From positions 1,046,131 through 1,110,130 of the forward strand of contig NZ_VXLC01000003.1 of NCBI RefSeq assembly GCF_008704205.1: 64,000 nt of DNA, read 5' to 3'. Both the position numbers and the translations under genes were made by a program. The DNA is from Nocardia colli (GTDB taxonomy: Bacteria; Actinomycetota; Actinomycetes; Mycobacteriales; Mycobacteriaceae). Shown in pieces: positions 55,081 through 64,000 of this stretch (its first letter is position 1; every line of letters starts with the position of its first letter). The notes beneath the pieces are model-generated. The model saw only the letters and a list, made by a program, of their open reading frames with translations, made no database searches and had not been told where the DNA came from.

Positions 55081-55098
55081 TTGTCGAATATTCGACAA
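55081..55098. promoter_or_regulatory. Perfect 18-bp palindrome, likely IclR operator
   Basis: TTGTCGAATATTCGACAA is its own reverse complement. A second copy of the right half (ATATTCGACA) lies at 55110-55119. Both are in the 125-bp gap between the SDR start (55036) and the divergent IclR start (55162), at a spacing fitting autoregulation plus control of the SDR unit. Confidence 0.78.
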
Positions 55099-55161
55099 TC
55101 AATGCACTAATATTCGACACATAGTAGGTCGCCCGCCCGAGCAGAAACAAGGGGTTCCGTC

Positions 55162-56040
55162 ATGCCGGACCGATCCGCGTCCCCGCCGACGCGCCGCGTC
55201 GTCGACATCGTTTCGCTGCTCGCGACGACCACGGAACCGATCACGGTCGCGGGGATCGCCGAACGGCTCGACATCGCGCGGGCAACGGCGACCGCGATCC
55301 TGACCGAACTCGATGCCGCCGGCTGGGTCGGCCGGGACGCGCACCGGGGCTACGTGATCGGGCCCGCCCTCGCCGGACTGCACGGCGCCGCACTCCCCCA
55401 CGGAGTCGGCGCGATCCTCGCGACGCTCGCCGCACGGACCGGTTCCGGGGCGACGTTCAGCCGGATCGAGCCCGACCGGCTCACCGTGCTCGACGTCCGG
55501 CACGGCACCGACCGGGTCGTGCCGGGAATCCCGGTCGGACACCGCATTCCACTGCAATTCCCGGCCGGTGCGAGTGTGATGCCCTGGCGTTCGGCGAGCG
55601 AACAGAACGCGTGGACGGCGACCGCCGCCGGTGCGGACCGGCGCACGGCCGGCACGTTGCTCTCCCTCGTCCGGGATCGCGGGGTCGCCGTCTTCCGTCC
55701 GCGCGCCGACGACGCGGGCATGGTCGACCTGCTCGCCGACCTACTCGGCGCGGTGGGATCCGAACTGCTGCAACCACATCTACGCACCCGCGCCCTCCGT
55801 CAGCTCGCCGCGCTCACCGCGCGGCCGTTCACCAGAGCCGAATTGGATTCCGACGAAGCACTTCCGGTGAGCTACCTCGCCGCACCCGCCTTCGACGCCA
55901 CCGGCACTGCCGCCTACGAGGTGCAGCTCGGCCCGCTGCGCTCCGAGGCCACCAAACCCGAACGGGACGAATACATCTCGGCCACCCTCGACGCCGCGCG
56001 CCAGCTGACCACCGCGCTTTCGCAAGCGGCACACCGCTGA
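55162..56040 (+). CDS. IclR-type transcriptional regulator
   Basis: 292 residues. The N-terminal winged helix has VVDIVSLLATTTEPITVAGI and ERLDIARATATAILTELDAAGW, with wing GRDAHRGYVIGP. The C-terminal part is a GAF-like effector domain that is shorter and less conserved than in classical IclR proteins (FSRIEPDRLTVLDVRHGTD, PVGHRIPLQFPAGASVMPW). It is divergent from the SDR/DapB-like unit across the 18-bp palindrome. It probably represses that unit and itself. Effector unknown. Confidence 0.82.
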   Translation: MPDRSASPPTRRVVDIVSLLATTTEPITVAGIAERLDIARATATAILTELDAAGWVGRDAHRGYVIGPALAGLHGAALPHGVGAILATLAARTGSGATFSRIEPDRLTVLDVRHGTDRVVPGIPVGHRIPLQFPAGASVMPWRSASEQNAWTATAAGADRRTAGTLLSLVRDRGVAVFRPRADDAGMVDLLADLLGAVGSELLQPHLRTRALRQLAALTARPFTRAELDSDEALPVSYLAAPAFDATGTAAYEVQLGPLRSEATKPERDEYISATLDAARQLTTALSQAAHR

Positions 56041-56050
56041 TCGGACAGGC

Positions 56051-56476
56051 TCATGCGGCGAGAAGGTGCTCCTCGGCGAAGGCGATGGCGGCGGCGACCG
56101 CCTTGTCCGCAGCAGGAAGATGTCCGACGAGCAGATGCCACACGTGTCCCATCCGCGGTGTGACGTCCAGGCGGGTGGGGACGGCGGCGGCCGCCGGTGT
56201 GGCGGCCAGCCCGATGGCGTCGCTGAGCATGACCTCGTGACCGCCGATCTGGATCAGGACCAGCGGCAGTCCGAGCGTGTCGGCGAAGACCGGTGAGGCC
56301 ACCGGACTGTTCCGTGGGGTGCCGCCGAGGACCAGGTCCGCGGCGCGGCGCAGGCCCGCGCGATTGACCGACGGGTCTATGCCGTCGAGCGTGCGCATCG
56401 TGGCCCCGGTGTGTTCGAGGTTCACCCAGGGTGAGAAGGCGATCGACGTGGCGTAACCGCCATCCGGTGGACTGTC
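56051..56476 (-). pseudogene. Truncated alpha/beta hydrolase (HSL-like), C-terminal remnant
   Basis: The reading frame from 56476 (just after an in-frame TAG at 56477-56479) to the stop at 56051 matches only the last third of hormone-sensitive-lipase-type esterases. It has IAFSPWVNLEHTGATMR, LVLIQIGGHEVMLSDA (region of the catalytic Asp) and MGHVWHLLVGHLPAADKA (catalytic His). The oxyanion HGGG and nucleophile GDSAGG parts are absent. GTG 56425 could initiate a 124-residue product, but it would lack the nucleophile. The remnant is convergent with the IclR gene and was probably left by a deletion before the DUF2786 gene. Confidence 0.72.
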
Positions 56477-56522
56477 CTATTGTTGCCAGGGTTTGGAACT
56501 GCTGGAATGTGGACGGGGGCGT

Positions 56523-57809
56523 GTGGGTAAACAGAATCGGCGCAAGCGTACTGGGCGGCGGCCGGAGACCGGCGCTAACCGGTCTAACCAACACGAGTCT
56601 GCGGCTCCGGTGGACGCGGAGCAGGTCGCCAATGCGTTGATGGCGGCGGCGATGGAGACCGCGCAGGGCGCCTCGGCGGCCGCGGGACGCTGTGCGACGG
56701 CGCTCGCCGGGCACGGTCCGCTGAGCGCGCAGGTGGAGCACGGCGCGGATCTCGCGGGTCAGCACATCATCACCCGGGTCTTTCAGTACGGCTGGCTGCC
56801 CGAGGACGTGCATCAGGCCGCTCGGCGGCACGTCGACGAGTACGCGGTCGCGCTGCTGACCGACGTGGTCGCCGCATACATGCAGCCGTTCGCCGGCGCA
56901 TCGGTCGACGAGACGTGGCGCGCGCAGGTCGACGCGCTCGATGCCGTCGTCTGGTGGTCGTCCTCCGCGCCGCACCTCGGGCAGTGGGCGGCAAAGCACC
57001 TGCTGACCCTCGTCGAGGCGGTCACCACTGTGGTTCAAGCGCTGGCGCTGCTGATCCGGCTGCCGCGGCTCGAACTCATTCGCCCGCTGCCCGGCACCGC
57101 GCAACCGAGCGCTGCCGTGCATCACCACGTCGACGAGAAGATCCTGAGCCGGGTCCGCGGGTTGCTCGCGAAGGCCGAGTCGACCACGTTTCCGGATGAG
57201 GCCGAAGCGCTTTCGGCGAAGGCACAGGAGTTGATGACCAAGTACGCGGTCGATCGCGTGCTGGTCGACGCGGACACCTCCATCCCCGATCTTCCCGGCG
57301 CAGCACGGATCTGGCTGGAGACACCCTATGTCGATGCCAAAGCACTGCTGGTCAACGTGGTCACCGACGCCAATCGCTGCCGGGCGATCTTCTCCTCGGC
57401 CTGGGGGTTCATGACCATCGTCGGCGACGACACCGACCTGGAGGTGATCGAGCTGCTGACGACCTCGCTGCTCGTCCAGGCCACCAGGGCGATGATCGCC
57501 AGCGGCAACCAGACCGAGCGCAGCGCCGACTCCCGCAGTCGCGCCTACCGCAAGTCGTTTCTCATCGCCTACGCCACCCGAATCGGTGAGCGGCTGGCCG
57601 CGGCGACCGAGGCCACGATCGCGAAATCGGCTGACGCGGAACGACTTCTACCGGTCCTCGCCTCGCACCAGCTGAAGGTGGACAAGGCCTTCGACACCCT
57701 GTTCCCGGCGGTGCGCAACCGCGGTGTCTCGATCCCCAACGCCAACGGCTGGGACGACGGCCGCGCCGCCGCCGACAACGCCGAACTCGGTGCGCGCGGC
57801 CGGAATTAG
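56523..57809 (+). CDS. DUF2786 domain protein
   Basis: About 428 residues. A basic N-terminus (KQNRRKRTGRRPE) precedes an Ala-rich helical region. The DUF2786 core lies near residues 205-245 (ILSRVRGLLAKAESTTFPDE then AQELMTKYAVD). The remaining C-terminal part has FSSAWGFMTIVGDDTDLEVI and SRAYRKSFLIAYATRIGERL, the usual DUF7168-like follow-on. The family is common in actinobacteria; the Lys/Glu helix and following metallopeptidase-like region are of unknown function. The start is uncertain between GTG 56523 and ATG 56493. Its stop overlaps the convergent LysR stop by 4 bp. Confidence 0.75.
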   Translation: MGKQNRRKRTGRRPETGANRSNQHESAAPVDAEQVANALMAAAMETAQGASAAAGRCATALAGHGPLSAQVEHGADLAGQHIITRVFQYGWLPEDVHQAARRHVDEYAVALLTDVVAAYMQPFAGASVDETWRAQVDALDAVVWWSSSAPHLGQWAAKHLLTLVEAVTTVVQALALLIRLPRLELIRPLPGTAQPSAAVHHHVDEKILSRVRGLLAKAESTTFPDEAEALSAKAQELMTKYAVDRVLVDADTSIPDLPGAARIWLETPYVDAKALLVNVVTDANRCRAIFSSAWGFMTIVGDDTDLEVIELLTTSLLVQATRAMIASGNQTERSADSRSRAYRKSFLIAYATRIGERLAAATEATIAKSADAERLLPVLASHQLKVDKAFDTLFPAVRNRGVSIPNANGWDDGRAAADNAELGARGRN

Positions 57810-58825
57810 CGGCACATAGCGTCGGCCTGGTCGATAGCTAGGGCGGGGAACACGGCACGGTCGAGGTCGGGTATCCAGCAGTCGGCCGCGATATCGCTGT
57901 TGTAGTTGTCGCGGAAGTGGCTGACCAGGGCGGACAGGTCCGGGTGGGTGTTGGTGATGTCCCACAGGACGGCATGCGGATAGGCCGGGGTGGGATCCAC
58001 GATCGGCACGCGCCGAATGTGCGGGTGCCAAGGGCTTTTGAAGCCGTCACCGCTGAACGTGGCCAGGGTATCGGAGGCGGCGATCCGGTCGACCAGGAGC
58101 TCGATGGGCGCGGGTCCGCGCGTGACATCGGGGTTGCCGAGGACTTCGGGCCGTCGCGTCGTGTCGATCGTGATGCCGCTGAATTCGCTCAGGTCCTGGT
58201 AATAGTCGGACCATTCCGAGGGGACCGCGGCACCGGGCACCCAGACGGTGAAGGCGCGGATATCGCCGAGCGTCACGGCAGACCGACCGGCGAGCGGGTG
58301 GTTTCGGCCGACCAGTAGATGTAGTGGCTCCAAATATGCTGGGGCGGCGGCAATCTGGGCAGGCAGCGGACGCGGCCCGCCGTGTGCTCTGGCGAACGCC
58401 GCATCGGCCCGACCACTCAGCAATGCGTCGCGCGACGTGGTGAAGGCATTCGACATCACGATCTCGGTATCGGCGCCGGGGTGGCGATCGAGATAGAACT
58501 GCAAGGCCTGCATCGCTGCCTGTCGCTCGCCGAGGACGGCCACCCGCAGCGGGCCCGGGTTGTCCCGCACCGCCGCGACCGCCTCGCCGGCCATGGCCAG
58601 CAGCGACCTCGCGTGCGGCAACAGCCTGGCGCCGGCCGCGGTCGGCGTGATGCCGGTGTGGATCCGCTCGAACAGCGTTGCGCCCAACTGGGTTTCCAGT
58701 TTCACGATGCGCTTGGAGATCGCCTGCTGGCTGAGCCCGAGTACGTCGGCGGCCAGGCTGAACTGGCGGTGGTCGGCCGCGGCGACGAAAGCCCGGACGG
58801 CGGCCAGGTCGAGGTCTGTGGTCAC
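57806..58825 (-). CDS. LysR-family transcriptional regulator
   Basis: About 339 residues. The N-terminal winged helix is [60 protein letters not shown], a complete LysR HTH. The periplasmic-binding-like effector domain follows ([53 protein letters not shown]). GTG 58825 is chosen because a TTG start at 58837 would fall inside a palindrome at 58833-58849. It is divergent from dnaE, but a link to it is unlikely; autoregulation or a distant target is more probable. Confidence 0.88.
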   Translation of the reverse strand: MTTDLDLAAVRAFVAAADHRQFSLAADVLGLSQQAISKRIVKLETQLGATLFERIHTGITPTAAGARLLPHARSLLAMAGEAVAAVRDNPGPLRVAVLGERQAAMQALQFYLDRHPGADTEIVMSNAFTTSRDALLSGRADAAFARAHGGPRPLPAQIAAAPAYLEPLHLLVGRNHPLAGRSAVTLGDIRAFTVWVPGAAVPSEWSDYYQDLSEFSGITIDTTRRPEVLGNPDVTRGPAPIELLVDRIAASDTLATFSGDGFKSPWHPHIRRVPIVDPTPAYPHAVLWDITNTHPDLSALVSHFRDNYNSDIAADCWIPDLDRAVFPALAIDQADAMCR

Positions 58826-58832
58826 CTCGATA

Positions 58833-58849
58833 TACAACCATCAGTTGTA
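58833..58849. promoter_or_regulatory. LysR-type box upstream of the LysR gene
   Basis: TACAACCATCAGTTGTA has 6-bp arms (TACAAC/GTTGTA) around 5 bp, fitting the T-N11-A LysR consensus. It begins 7 bp upstream of the GTG start, consistent with autorepression, and lies 130 bp before dnaE. Confidence 0.6.
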
Positions 58850-58978
58850 CCGACGAGCATGTCCATTGTTCGACTCGCCGCATTTCACCTGGTCACATGG
58901 TGCCGAAAGCTGTGGCGCCACGCCTGTTCGGACAACCGGACAGCGAGCGTCACTCTCGTCGAAGGCACAGGTGATCCG

Positions 58979-61900
58979 ATGACAGGCGCGTCTTTCGTGC
59001 ATCTACACAACCACACCGAGTACTCGATGCTCGACGGCATGGCGAAGATGGGTCCGCTGTTCGCCGAGGCCGAACGGCTGGGCATGCCGGCGGTGGCGAT
59101 GACCGATCACGGCAACATGTACGGGGCGGCGGAGTTCTTCCGGCAGTCGAAACGGTCGGGGGTCAAGCCGATCATCGGGATCGAGGCGTACGTCGCGCCC
59201 GAGTCCCGGTTCTCGACCAAGCGGGTGTTCTGGGGTGATCCGGCGCAGAAAGGCGACGACGTGGCGGGTTCGGGTGCGTACCTGCACCTGACGATGTTCG
59301 CCAGAAACGCGGTCGGCCTGCACAATCTGTTCAGATTGTCGTCGCTGGCGTCGTTCGAAGGGCAGCTGGGCAAATGGCCGCGGATGGATGCCGAGCTGAT
59401 CGCCGAGCATGCCGAGGGCATCATCGCGACCACGGGCTGTCCGTCCGGCGAGGTGCAAACCCGGCTGCGGCTGGGTCAATTCGACGCGGCCTACGACGCG
59501 GCGGGCCGGTGGCGAGAGATCTTCGGGCCGGAGAACTTCTTCCTCGAGGTGATGGATCACGGGCTGAGCATCGAACGCCGGGTCCGCGAGGATCTGCTGT
59601 CGGTCGGCGCGAAGGCGGGACTGACGCCGTTGGCGACGAACGACTGTCACTACGTGCTGCGGGGGCAGGCGTCGGCACACGAGGCGATGTTGTGCGTGCA
59701 GACCGGGAAGACGCTGTCGGATCCGACTCGATTCCGGTTCGACGGTGACGGCTACTACCTGAAGTCGGCGGCCGAGATGCGGGCGCTCTGGGACGAGGAC
59801 GTTCCCGGCGCTTGTGATGCCACCCTTGCCATCGCCGAACGGGTCGAGCCCTACGACGAGGTGTGGGAGTTCCGGGACCGGATGCCGGTGTTCCCGGTAC
59901 CGGACGGTCACACCGAGGACAGTTGGCTGCGGCGCGAGGTCGAGGCGGGGCTGCGGTGGCGTCTCCCGTCGGGCGTTCCCGAAACTTACCGCCGGCGTGC
60001 GGAATTCGAGCTCGACATAATTCGCGACAAAGGGTTTCCGGCGTACTTCCTGGTGGTCGGTGACCTGGTGGCGCATGCCCGGCAGGTGGGGATCCGGGTG
60101 GGTCCGGGTCGCGGCTCGGCGGCGGGCTCGCTGGTCGCGTACGCGTTGGCGATCACCAATATCGATCCGATCGAGCACGGGCTGCTGTTCGAACGGTTCC
60201 TCAACCCGGAGCGACCGTCGGCGCCGGACATCGATATCGACTTCGACGACCGCCGGCGCGGGGAGATGATCCGCTATGCCACCGACCGGTGGGGTGCGGA
60301 CAAGGTGGCGCAGGTGATCACCTTCGGCACGATCAAGACGAAGGCCGCGATCAAGGATGCCGCGCGGGTGAATTTCGGCCAGCCCGGATTCGCCGTCGCC
60401 GACCGCATGACCAAGGCGCTGCCGCCCGCGGTGGCGGCCAAGGACATCTCGGTGGCGGGCATCACCGACCGTGGGCACGAGCGTTACGGCGAGGCCGCCG
60501 AGGTGCGCGCGCTCATCGACAACGACCCGGATGTGCGCCGAATCTATGACACCGCAGTGGGATTGGAGGGAATCGTCCGCGGGGCCGGGGTGCACGCGTG
60601 CGCGGTCATCCTGTCCAACGAGCCGCTGCTCGACACCGTCCCGCTGTGGAAACGGCCGCAGGACGGCGCGATCATCACCGGCTGGGACTACCCGTCGTGT
60701 GAGGACATCGGGCTGCTCAAGATGGACTTCCTCGGGCTTCGCACGCTGACGGTGATCGGGGACTGCCTGGACAACATTCGTGCCAACCGCGGTATCGAGA
60801 TCGACCTGGACACCCTCGCTCTCGACGACGAGCACGCCTACGCGATGCTTGCCCGTGGCGACAATCTCGGTGTGTTCCAGATGGATTCGGCGGGCATGCG
60901 GGAGTTGTTGCTGCGTATGGCACCGACCGAGTTCAACGATTTGATCGCCTCGAACGCGCTGTATCGGCCGGGACCGATGGGGGTCGGTGCGCACTGGGCG
61001 TACGCCGATCGCAAGAACGGACGGGAAGCGGTCACGCCGATTCATCCCGAGCTGGACGAGCCGCTGCGGGACATTCTGGCCGAAACCTATGCGCTGATCG
61101 TCTACCAGGAGCAGATCATGCAGCTGGCGCAGCGGGTGGCCGGGTACTCGCTCGGGCAGGCCGATCTGCTGCGGCGCGCGATGGGCAAGAAGAAGCCGGA
61201 AGTGCTCGCCATGGAATTCGAGAACTTCCGGAAAGGCATGCGCGACAACGGGTACGGCGATGCGGCGATCACGGCGCTGTGGGATGCGGTGCTGCCGTTC
61301 GCCGGGTATGCCTACAACAAGTCGCATGCCGCGGGCTACAGCCTGGTGATGTACTGGACCGCCTATCTGAAGGCGAACTATCCGGCGGAGTTCATGGCTG
61401 CTCTGCTCACTTCTGTCGGGGACGACAAGGACAAGTCGGCGATCTATCTGGCGGATTGCCGAAAGCGCGGTATCCAGGTGCTGTCGCCGGATGTCAATCA
61501 CTCGGTGGGCACGTTCTCCAGTGTGGGAGAGGATATTCGGTTCGGGCTCGGCGCTATCCGCAACGTAGGTGAGCCGGTCGTAGCCGCTATTGTGCAGGCG
61601 CGGGAGCGCGGCGGGGCGTTCGCCGGCTTCTCCGATTACCTCGAGAAGGTCGACGCGGTCGGATGCGCCAAGAAGGTGGTCGAATCACTGATCAAGGCGG
61701 GTGCGTTCGACTCGCTCGGCCATCCGCGCAAAGGGTTGCACCTCATCCACGACGCTGCCGTGGACGCGGTGATGAACACCAAGAAGGCTGCCGCACGCGG
61801 GCAATTCGATCTGTTCTCCGCCGATGATGATGCCGCCGATGCCTTAGGTTCCGTTTTCGAGATTCCGGTGCCGGATCAGGAATGGGACAGCAAGCAGCTG

Positions 61901-62518
61901 CTGGGTCTCGAACGAGAAATGTTGGGGCTCTATGTTTCCGGGCATCCGCTCGACGCAGTTGCTCCGCTACTCGCGGCTCGTTGTGACACGCCTATCGTGA
62001 CGCTCGCCGAAGGTCGAGTACCGCACGGCCGGCAGATTCTGGTGGGCGGCATTGTTGCTGCGATCGATCGACGGGTGACGAAGAAGGGCGAGCCGTGGGC
62101 CATCGTGCGGTTGGAAGATCTGGATGCGAGCACCGAGGTGCTGTTCTTCCCCGCTGCTTACGCCTCGGCGGCCGCCACTCTCGCCGAGGATGCCGTCGTG
62201 GTGGTCACGGCCCATGTCAGTATTCGGGAGAACCGGCTTTCGGTGCTCGGGGATCAAGTCACGGTTCCCGATCTGGGCGGGTTGTCCGCGGGAAACCCTG
62301 TCACTGTGACAATTCCGGTCTCGGCCTGCACAGTTGAGAATGTGCGCACCTTGCGCGAGACACTCGAGCGCCATACGGGATCGGTAGAGGTTCAAATCAA
62401 GCTGATCGGCAAGGCGGGGCCGCAATTGCTCGCGATCGATCCGAAGTTCCGCGTCACTACCTCGCCGGCGTTGATGGGCGAGCTCAAGGCCTTGTTCGGG
62501 CCAGCGTGTCTTCTGTAG
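58979..62518 (+). CDS. dnaE: DNA polymerase III subunit alpha (DnaE1-type)
   Basis: 1179 residues, matching the replicative DnaE1 of Mycobacteriales. The N-terminal PHP domain has [31 protein letters not shown] and VMDHG metal ligands, suggesting an active proofreading PHP exonuclease as in mycobacterial DnaE1. The palm has [16 protein letters not shown], the catalytic PDIDIDF (Asp417/419) and further on VCxVIL-type segments. [20 protein letters not shown] is in the finger region. A tandem HhH region and the OB fold ([29 protein letters not shown]) follow. ATG 58979 has AGGTGATC upstream. It is the main replicase catalytic subunit. Confidence 0.95.
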   Translation: MTGASFVHLHNHTEYSMLDGMAKMGPLFAEAERLGMPAVAMTDHGNMYGAAEFFRQSKRSGVKPIIGIEAYVAPESRFSTKRVFWGDPAQKGDDVAGSGAYLHLTMFARNAVGLHNLFRLSSLASFEGQLGKWPRMDAELIAEHAEGIIATTGCPSGEVQTRLRLGQFDAAYDAAGRWREIFGPENFFLEVMDHGLSIERRVREDLLSVGAKAGLTPLATNDCHYVLRGQASAHEAMLCVQTGKTLSDPTRFRFDGDGYYLKSAAEMRALWDEDVPGACDATLAIAERVEPYDEVWEFRDRMPVFPVPDGHTEDSWLRREVEAGLRWRLPSGVPETYRRRAEFELDIIRDKGFPAYFLVVGDLVAHARQVGIRVGPGRGSAAGSLVAYALAITNIDPIEHGLLFERFLNPERPSAPDIDIDFDDRRRGEMIRYATDRWGADKVAQVITFGTIKTKAAIKDAARVNFGQPGFAVADRMTKALPPAVAAKDISVAGITDRGHERYGEAAEVRALIDNDPDVRRIYDTAVGLEGIVRGAGVHACAVILSNEPLLDTVPLWKRPQDGAIITGWDYPSCEDIGLLKMDFLGLRTLTVIGDCLDNIRANRGIEIDLDTLALDDEHAYAMLARGDNLGVFQMDSAGMRELLLRMAPTEFNDLIASNALYRPGPMGVGAHWAYADRKNGREAVTPIHPELDEPLRDILAETYALIVYQEQIMQLAQRVAGYSLGQADLLRRAMGKKKPEVLAMEFENFRKGMRDNGYGDAAITALWDAVLPFAGYAYNKSHAAGYSLVMYWTAYLKANYPAEFMAALLTSVGDDKDKSAIYLADCRKRGIQVLSPDVNHSVGTFSSVGEDIRFGLGAIRNVGEPVVAAIVQARERGGAFAGFSDYLEKVDAVGCAKKVVESLIKAGAFDSLGHPRKGLHLIHDAAVDAVMNTKKAAARGQFDLFSADDDAADALGSVFEIPVPDQEWDSKQLLGLEREMLGLYVSGHPLDAVAPLLAARCDTPIVTLAEGRVPHGRQILVGGIVAAIDRRVTKKGEPWAIVRLEDLDASTEVLFFPAAYASAAATLAEDAVVVVTAHVSIRENRLSVLGDQVTVPDLGGLSAGNPVTVTIPVSACTVENVRTLRETLERHTGSVEVQIKLIGKAGPQLLAIDPKFRVTTSPALMGELKALFGPACLL

Positions 62519-63652
62519 TTATTCGACCTTTTCGAAGGGGGTGGGGCTCTGGCCGGTCCAGCGATACAGGTGGGCGGTGCCGGCCTGTTTGGTGCTGCCG
62601 CCCGATTTCGTAGTTCCCGAGGTGGCGACGTAGTAGCGGCCGTCGCCCAAGGCGATCAATCCGTAGGGGGCGTGGAACTGCCAGCCTCGGGTGCCGGAAC
62701 GGTCGTCCTGCTGGCCGCCCGGGGCGAGTGAGAGCACCTGCGCTTGCTCGGGTCGGGGTTGTCCGATCAGCTCTTGGCGTTGCGGCGGCTGCTTCGCCTC
62801 GACCATGAAGAACGGGTAGTTGGGGAACTGCGGCTTTTTGCCCGGATAGACGGCCAGGAACCAGTTGCCGGTGTGCCGATCGAATTCGAGGTTCTGCACA
62901 CCGAAGGTGGTGTTTCCGGTGCGGACGAAGAACTTTCCGTCCGGGTCCGCGGGTCCACTGGTGTGTGGGGAGCGCTGGGTGAGCGGTCGCTCGTAAGCGT
63001 GCCAGCGGCTGGTGTCGTACTGGAGGATCACCTGGTAGTCGTTATCGGTGCGGCTGTTTTCGGCGTAGATACCGTAGGCGACGGTGAGCTTCAGGTCGCC
63101 GTCGCTGCTGCCGAAGGCCGGGCCGAATGCCACGCCGTCGATGCCGCTGCATCCATAACGGTGGTCGGGGGTCGCGGCGGTGTCGCCGTCGAACTTGCCG
63201 TCGCCGTTCATATCCGCGGTGTAGTCGGCGACCACCTCGCGCAGATACACCGTGGTGACGATGCCGGTGGATTCGGCGTTCATGTTCTGCTCGGTGATCC
63301 GGTCGACATCAATGATCGCGATGTAGAACGCTTGCGCGGCTTTGTATTCGAGTGAGCCGTAGACGCGACCGTCGCGCTCGTCGAAGGCCAGATCGCCCAG
63401 GTGGCCGGTGAAACCGGTCAGAGTGCCGATCACCGTGCCGCGCAGATCGGTCTTCACCAGTAGGTCGGTGAACGAGAAGTACATGAACCCTTTGCGGGTG
63501 TCGATCGCGATGCCCTGTACGTGACCGGATTTCCAAGCGCCGCCGGATATTTCGCTCGGCAGCTGCTGGGTTTCGGCGCCGGCGGGCGGGCATGCGGTCA
63601 GCGCTGCCGCGTACAGGGTCAGCAGTCCGAGACGTAGTATCCGTGCGAACAC
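62519..63652 (-). CDS. Probable lipoprotein with beta-propeller-like repeats
   Basis: 377 residues from GTG 63652, preceded by GGAGGTG. The N-terminus MFARILRLGLLTLYAAALTACP is a lipoprotein signal with lipobox LTAC, given here in part. The mature protein has recurring strand patterns such as VQGIAIDTRKGFMYFSFTDL, GHLGDLAFDERDGRVYGSLE and GLIALGDGRYYVATSG, suggesting a propeller. DMNGDGKFDGD is a calcium-binding EF-hand-like loop near residue 150. No catalytic residues were recognised. Its stop abuts the dnaE stop with no gap. It lies just downstream of the rRNA operon. Confidence 0.75.
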   Translation of the reverse strand: MFARILRLGLLTLYAAALTACPPAGAETQQLPSEISGGAWKSGHVQGIAIDTRKGFMYFSFTDLLVKTDLRGTVIGTLTGFTGHLGDLAFDERDGRVYGSLEYKAAQAFYIAIIDVDRITEQNMNAESTGIVTTVYLREVVADYTADMNGDGKFDGDTAATPDHRYGCSGIDGVAFGPAFGSSDGDLKLTVAYGIYAENSRTDNDYQVILQYDTSRWHAYERPLTQRSPHTSGPADPDGKFFVRTGNTTFGVQNLEFDRHTGNWFLAVYPGKKPQFPNYPFFMVEAKQPPQRQELIGQPRPEQAQVLSLAPGGQQDDRSGTRGWQFHAPYGLIALGDGRYYVATSGTTKSGGSTKQAGTAHLYRWTGQSPTPFEKVE

Positions 63653-63770
63653 CGAGCACCTCCATCGTCGAACGACGTCGATGCAGTGAGGTTAGGGCGG
63701 CGAACCGACCGCGTATCGACCACGCGGAGAACAGCATTCGACGGATCGGTGAGCGGAAGGTCGGAAAACG

Positions 63771-63804
63771 ACGAAAGCCCCTGACCGAAGTCAGGGGCTT
63801 TCGT
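63771..63804 (-). terminator. Terminator of the rRNA operon
   Basis: A perfect 15-bp stem with a 4-nt loop, ACGAAAGCCCCTGAC (63771-63785) and GTCAGGGGCTTTCGT (63790-63804). On the minus strand the loop reads TTCG and the stem ends in a short T-rich tract. It lies 7 bp beyond the 3' end of the 5S gene. Confidence 0.88.
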
Positions 63805-63810
63805 GAAGGA

Positions 63811-63930
63811 TGTTCCGGCGGTGTCCTACTCTCCCACACCCTGTCGAGTGCAGTACCATCGGCGCTGGCAGGCTTAGCTTCCGGGTTCGGAATGGGACCG
63901 GGCGTTTCCCTGCCGCTATGGCCGCCGTAA
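63811..63930 (-). rRNA. rrf: 5S ribosomal RNA
   Basis: Read on the minus strand it starts TTACGGCGGCCATAGCGGCA and ends near GTAGGACACCGCCGGAACA. Its ends pair (CGGCGG with CCGCCG) as helix I. Internal CCCGGTCCCATTCCGAACC and GGAAGCTAAGCC are universal 5S segments. The 23S gene must lie beyond the right edge; bases 63931-64000 are the 23S-5S spacer. Ends are accurate to a few bases. Confidence 0.95.
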
Positions 63931-64000
63931 CTCTATGAAACTATCCACACAATCGTGTGTTGTTTCAGATACTGCACAGTGGACGCGTAGCTTCTTTGTT
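63931..64000 (-). other. 23S-5S rRNA spacer (partial)
   Basis: 70 bp upstream of the 5S gene on the minus strand. It is AT-richer and contains ACACAATCGTGTGT, a near-palindrome that may help rRNA processing. No tRNA is visible in it. Confidence 0.6.

Noticed and set aside
63931..64000. tRNA in the 23S-5S spacer
   Set aside because: No cloverleaf, T-loop GTTCRA or acceptor pairing could be traced.
1..64000. CRISPR array, prophage or integrative element
   Set aside because: No regularly spaced direct repeats, phage structural genes, integrase or attachment-site duplication was seen; the only mobile gene is tnpB.

Overview
The window is high-GC actinobacterial DNA. The gene content points to a mycolic-acid-containing member of the Mycobacteriales, most likely Nocardia. 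Pointers are an MspA-type porin, a secreted cutinase, a two-domain fatty acyl-CoA reductase-like protein, a stand-alone three-helix-bundle dimerization domain, a DnaE1-type polymerase, and frequent GTG/TTG starts and ATGA stop/start overlaps. Genus is an inference from gene content; there is no 16S sequence here.

Region 1 (1-26 kb) is a large cell-surface polysaccharide locus. The truncated 3' end of a heme oxygenase lies at the left edge. Then come a polyprenyl-phosphate sugar-1-phosphate transferase and a sugar-nucleotide cassette (C-methyltransferase, CDP-glucose-type nucleotidyltransferase, PIG-L deacetylase, epimerase/dehydratase, RmlC-like 3,5-epimerase, and a second, degenerate C-methyltransferase). 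These are followed by an MspA porin, a GT2 glycosyltransferase, a pyruvyltransferase and an inserted tnpB. Next is a tightly overlapping operon of two GT4 enzymes, a Wzx-like flippase, a CgeB-like glycosyltransferase, a Wzy-like polymerase, a Wzz-like chain-length protein, a Tat-exported beta-helix lipoprotein and a tandem GNAT protein. The locus closes with a HemL-like class III aminotransferase, another GT4 and an SDR. Together they could make, flip, polymerise and decorate a branched, methylated and possibly pyruvylated glycan by a Wzx/Wzy-like route.

Region 2 (26-42 kb) is a mixed stretch: a secreted protein, a 5'-nucleotidase lipoprotein, an acyl-CoA reductase-like fusion, a cutinase, a zinc alcohol dehydrogenase divergent from a TetR regulator and an FAD dehydrogenase, a membrane-anchored expansin-like protein, an acyl-CoA dehydrogenase, a divergent HemC, an IclR regulator and small enzymes.

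Region 3 (42.2-53.2 kb) looks like a complete non-phosphorylative L-fucose (or closely related 6-deoxyhexose) catabolic regulon. It has an ABC importer, RhaM-type mutarotase, aldo/keto reductase, amidohydrolase-type lactonase, L-fuconate dehydratase, SDR 2-keto-3-deoxy-sugar-acid dehydrogenase and FAH-family hydrolase. An FMN L-lactate dehydrogenase could burn the lactate released by the last step. A GntR/FadR-type regulator lies inside it, and a shared AAACATCnGATGTTT-like palindrome recurs at three sites.

Region 4 (53.2-64 kb) holds an SDR plus DapB-like reductase pair under a divergent IclR regulator with a perfect 18-bp palindrome, a truncated alpha/beta hydrolase remnant, a DUF2786 protein, a LysR regulator, dnaE and a lipoprotein. 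At the right edge are the 5S rRNA gene and terminator of an rRNA operon on the minus strand. No tRNA gene, CRISPR array or prophage was recognised.
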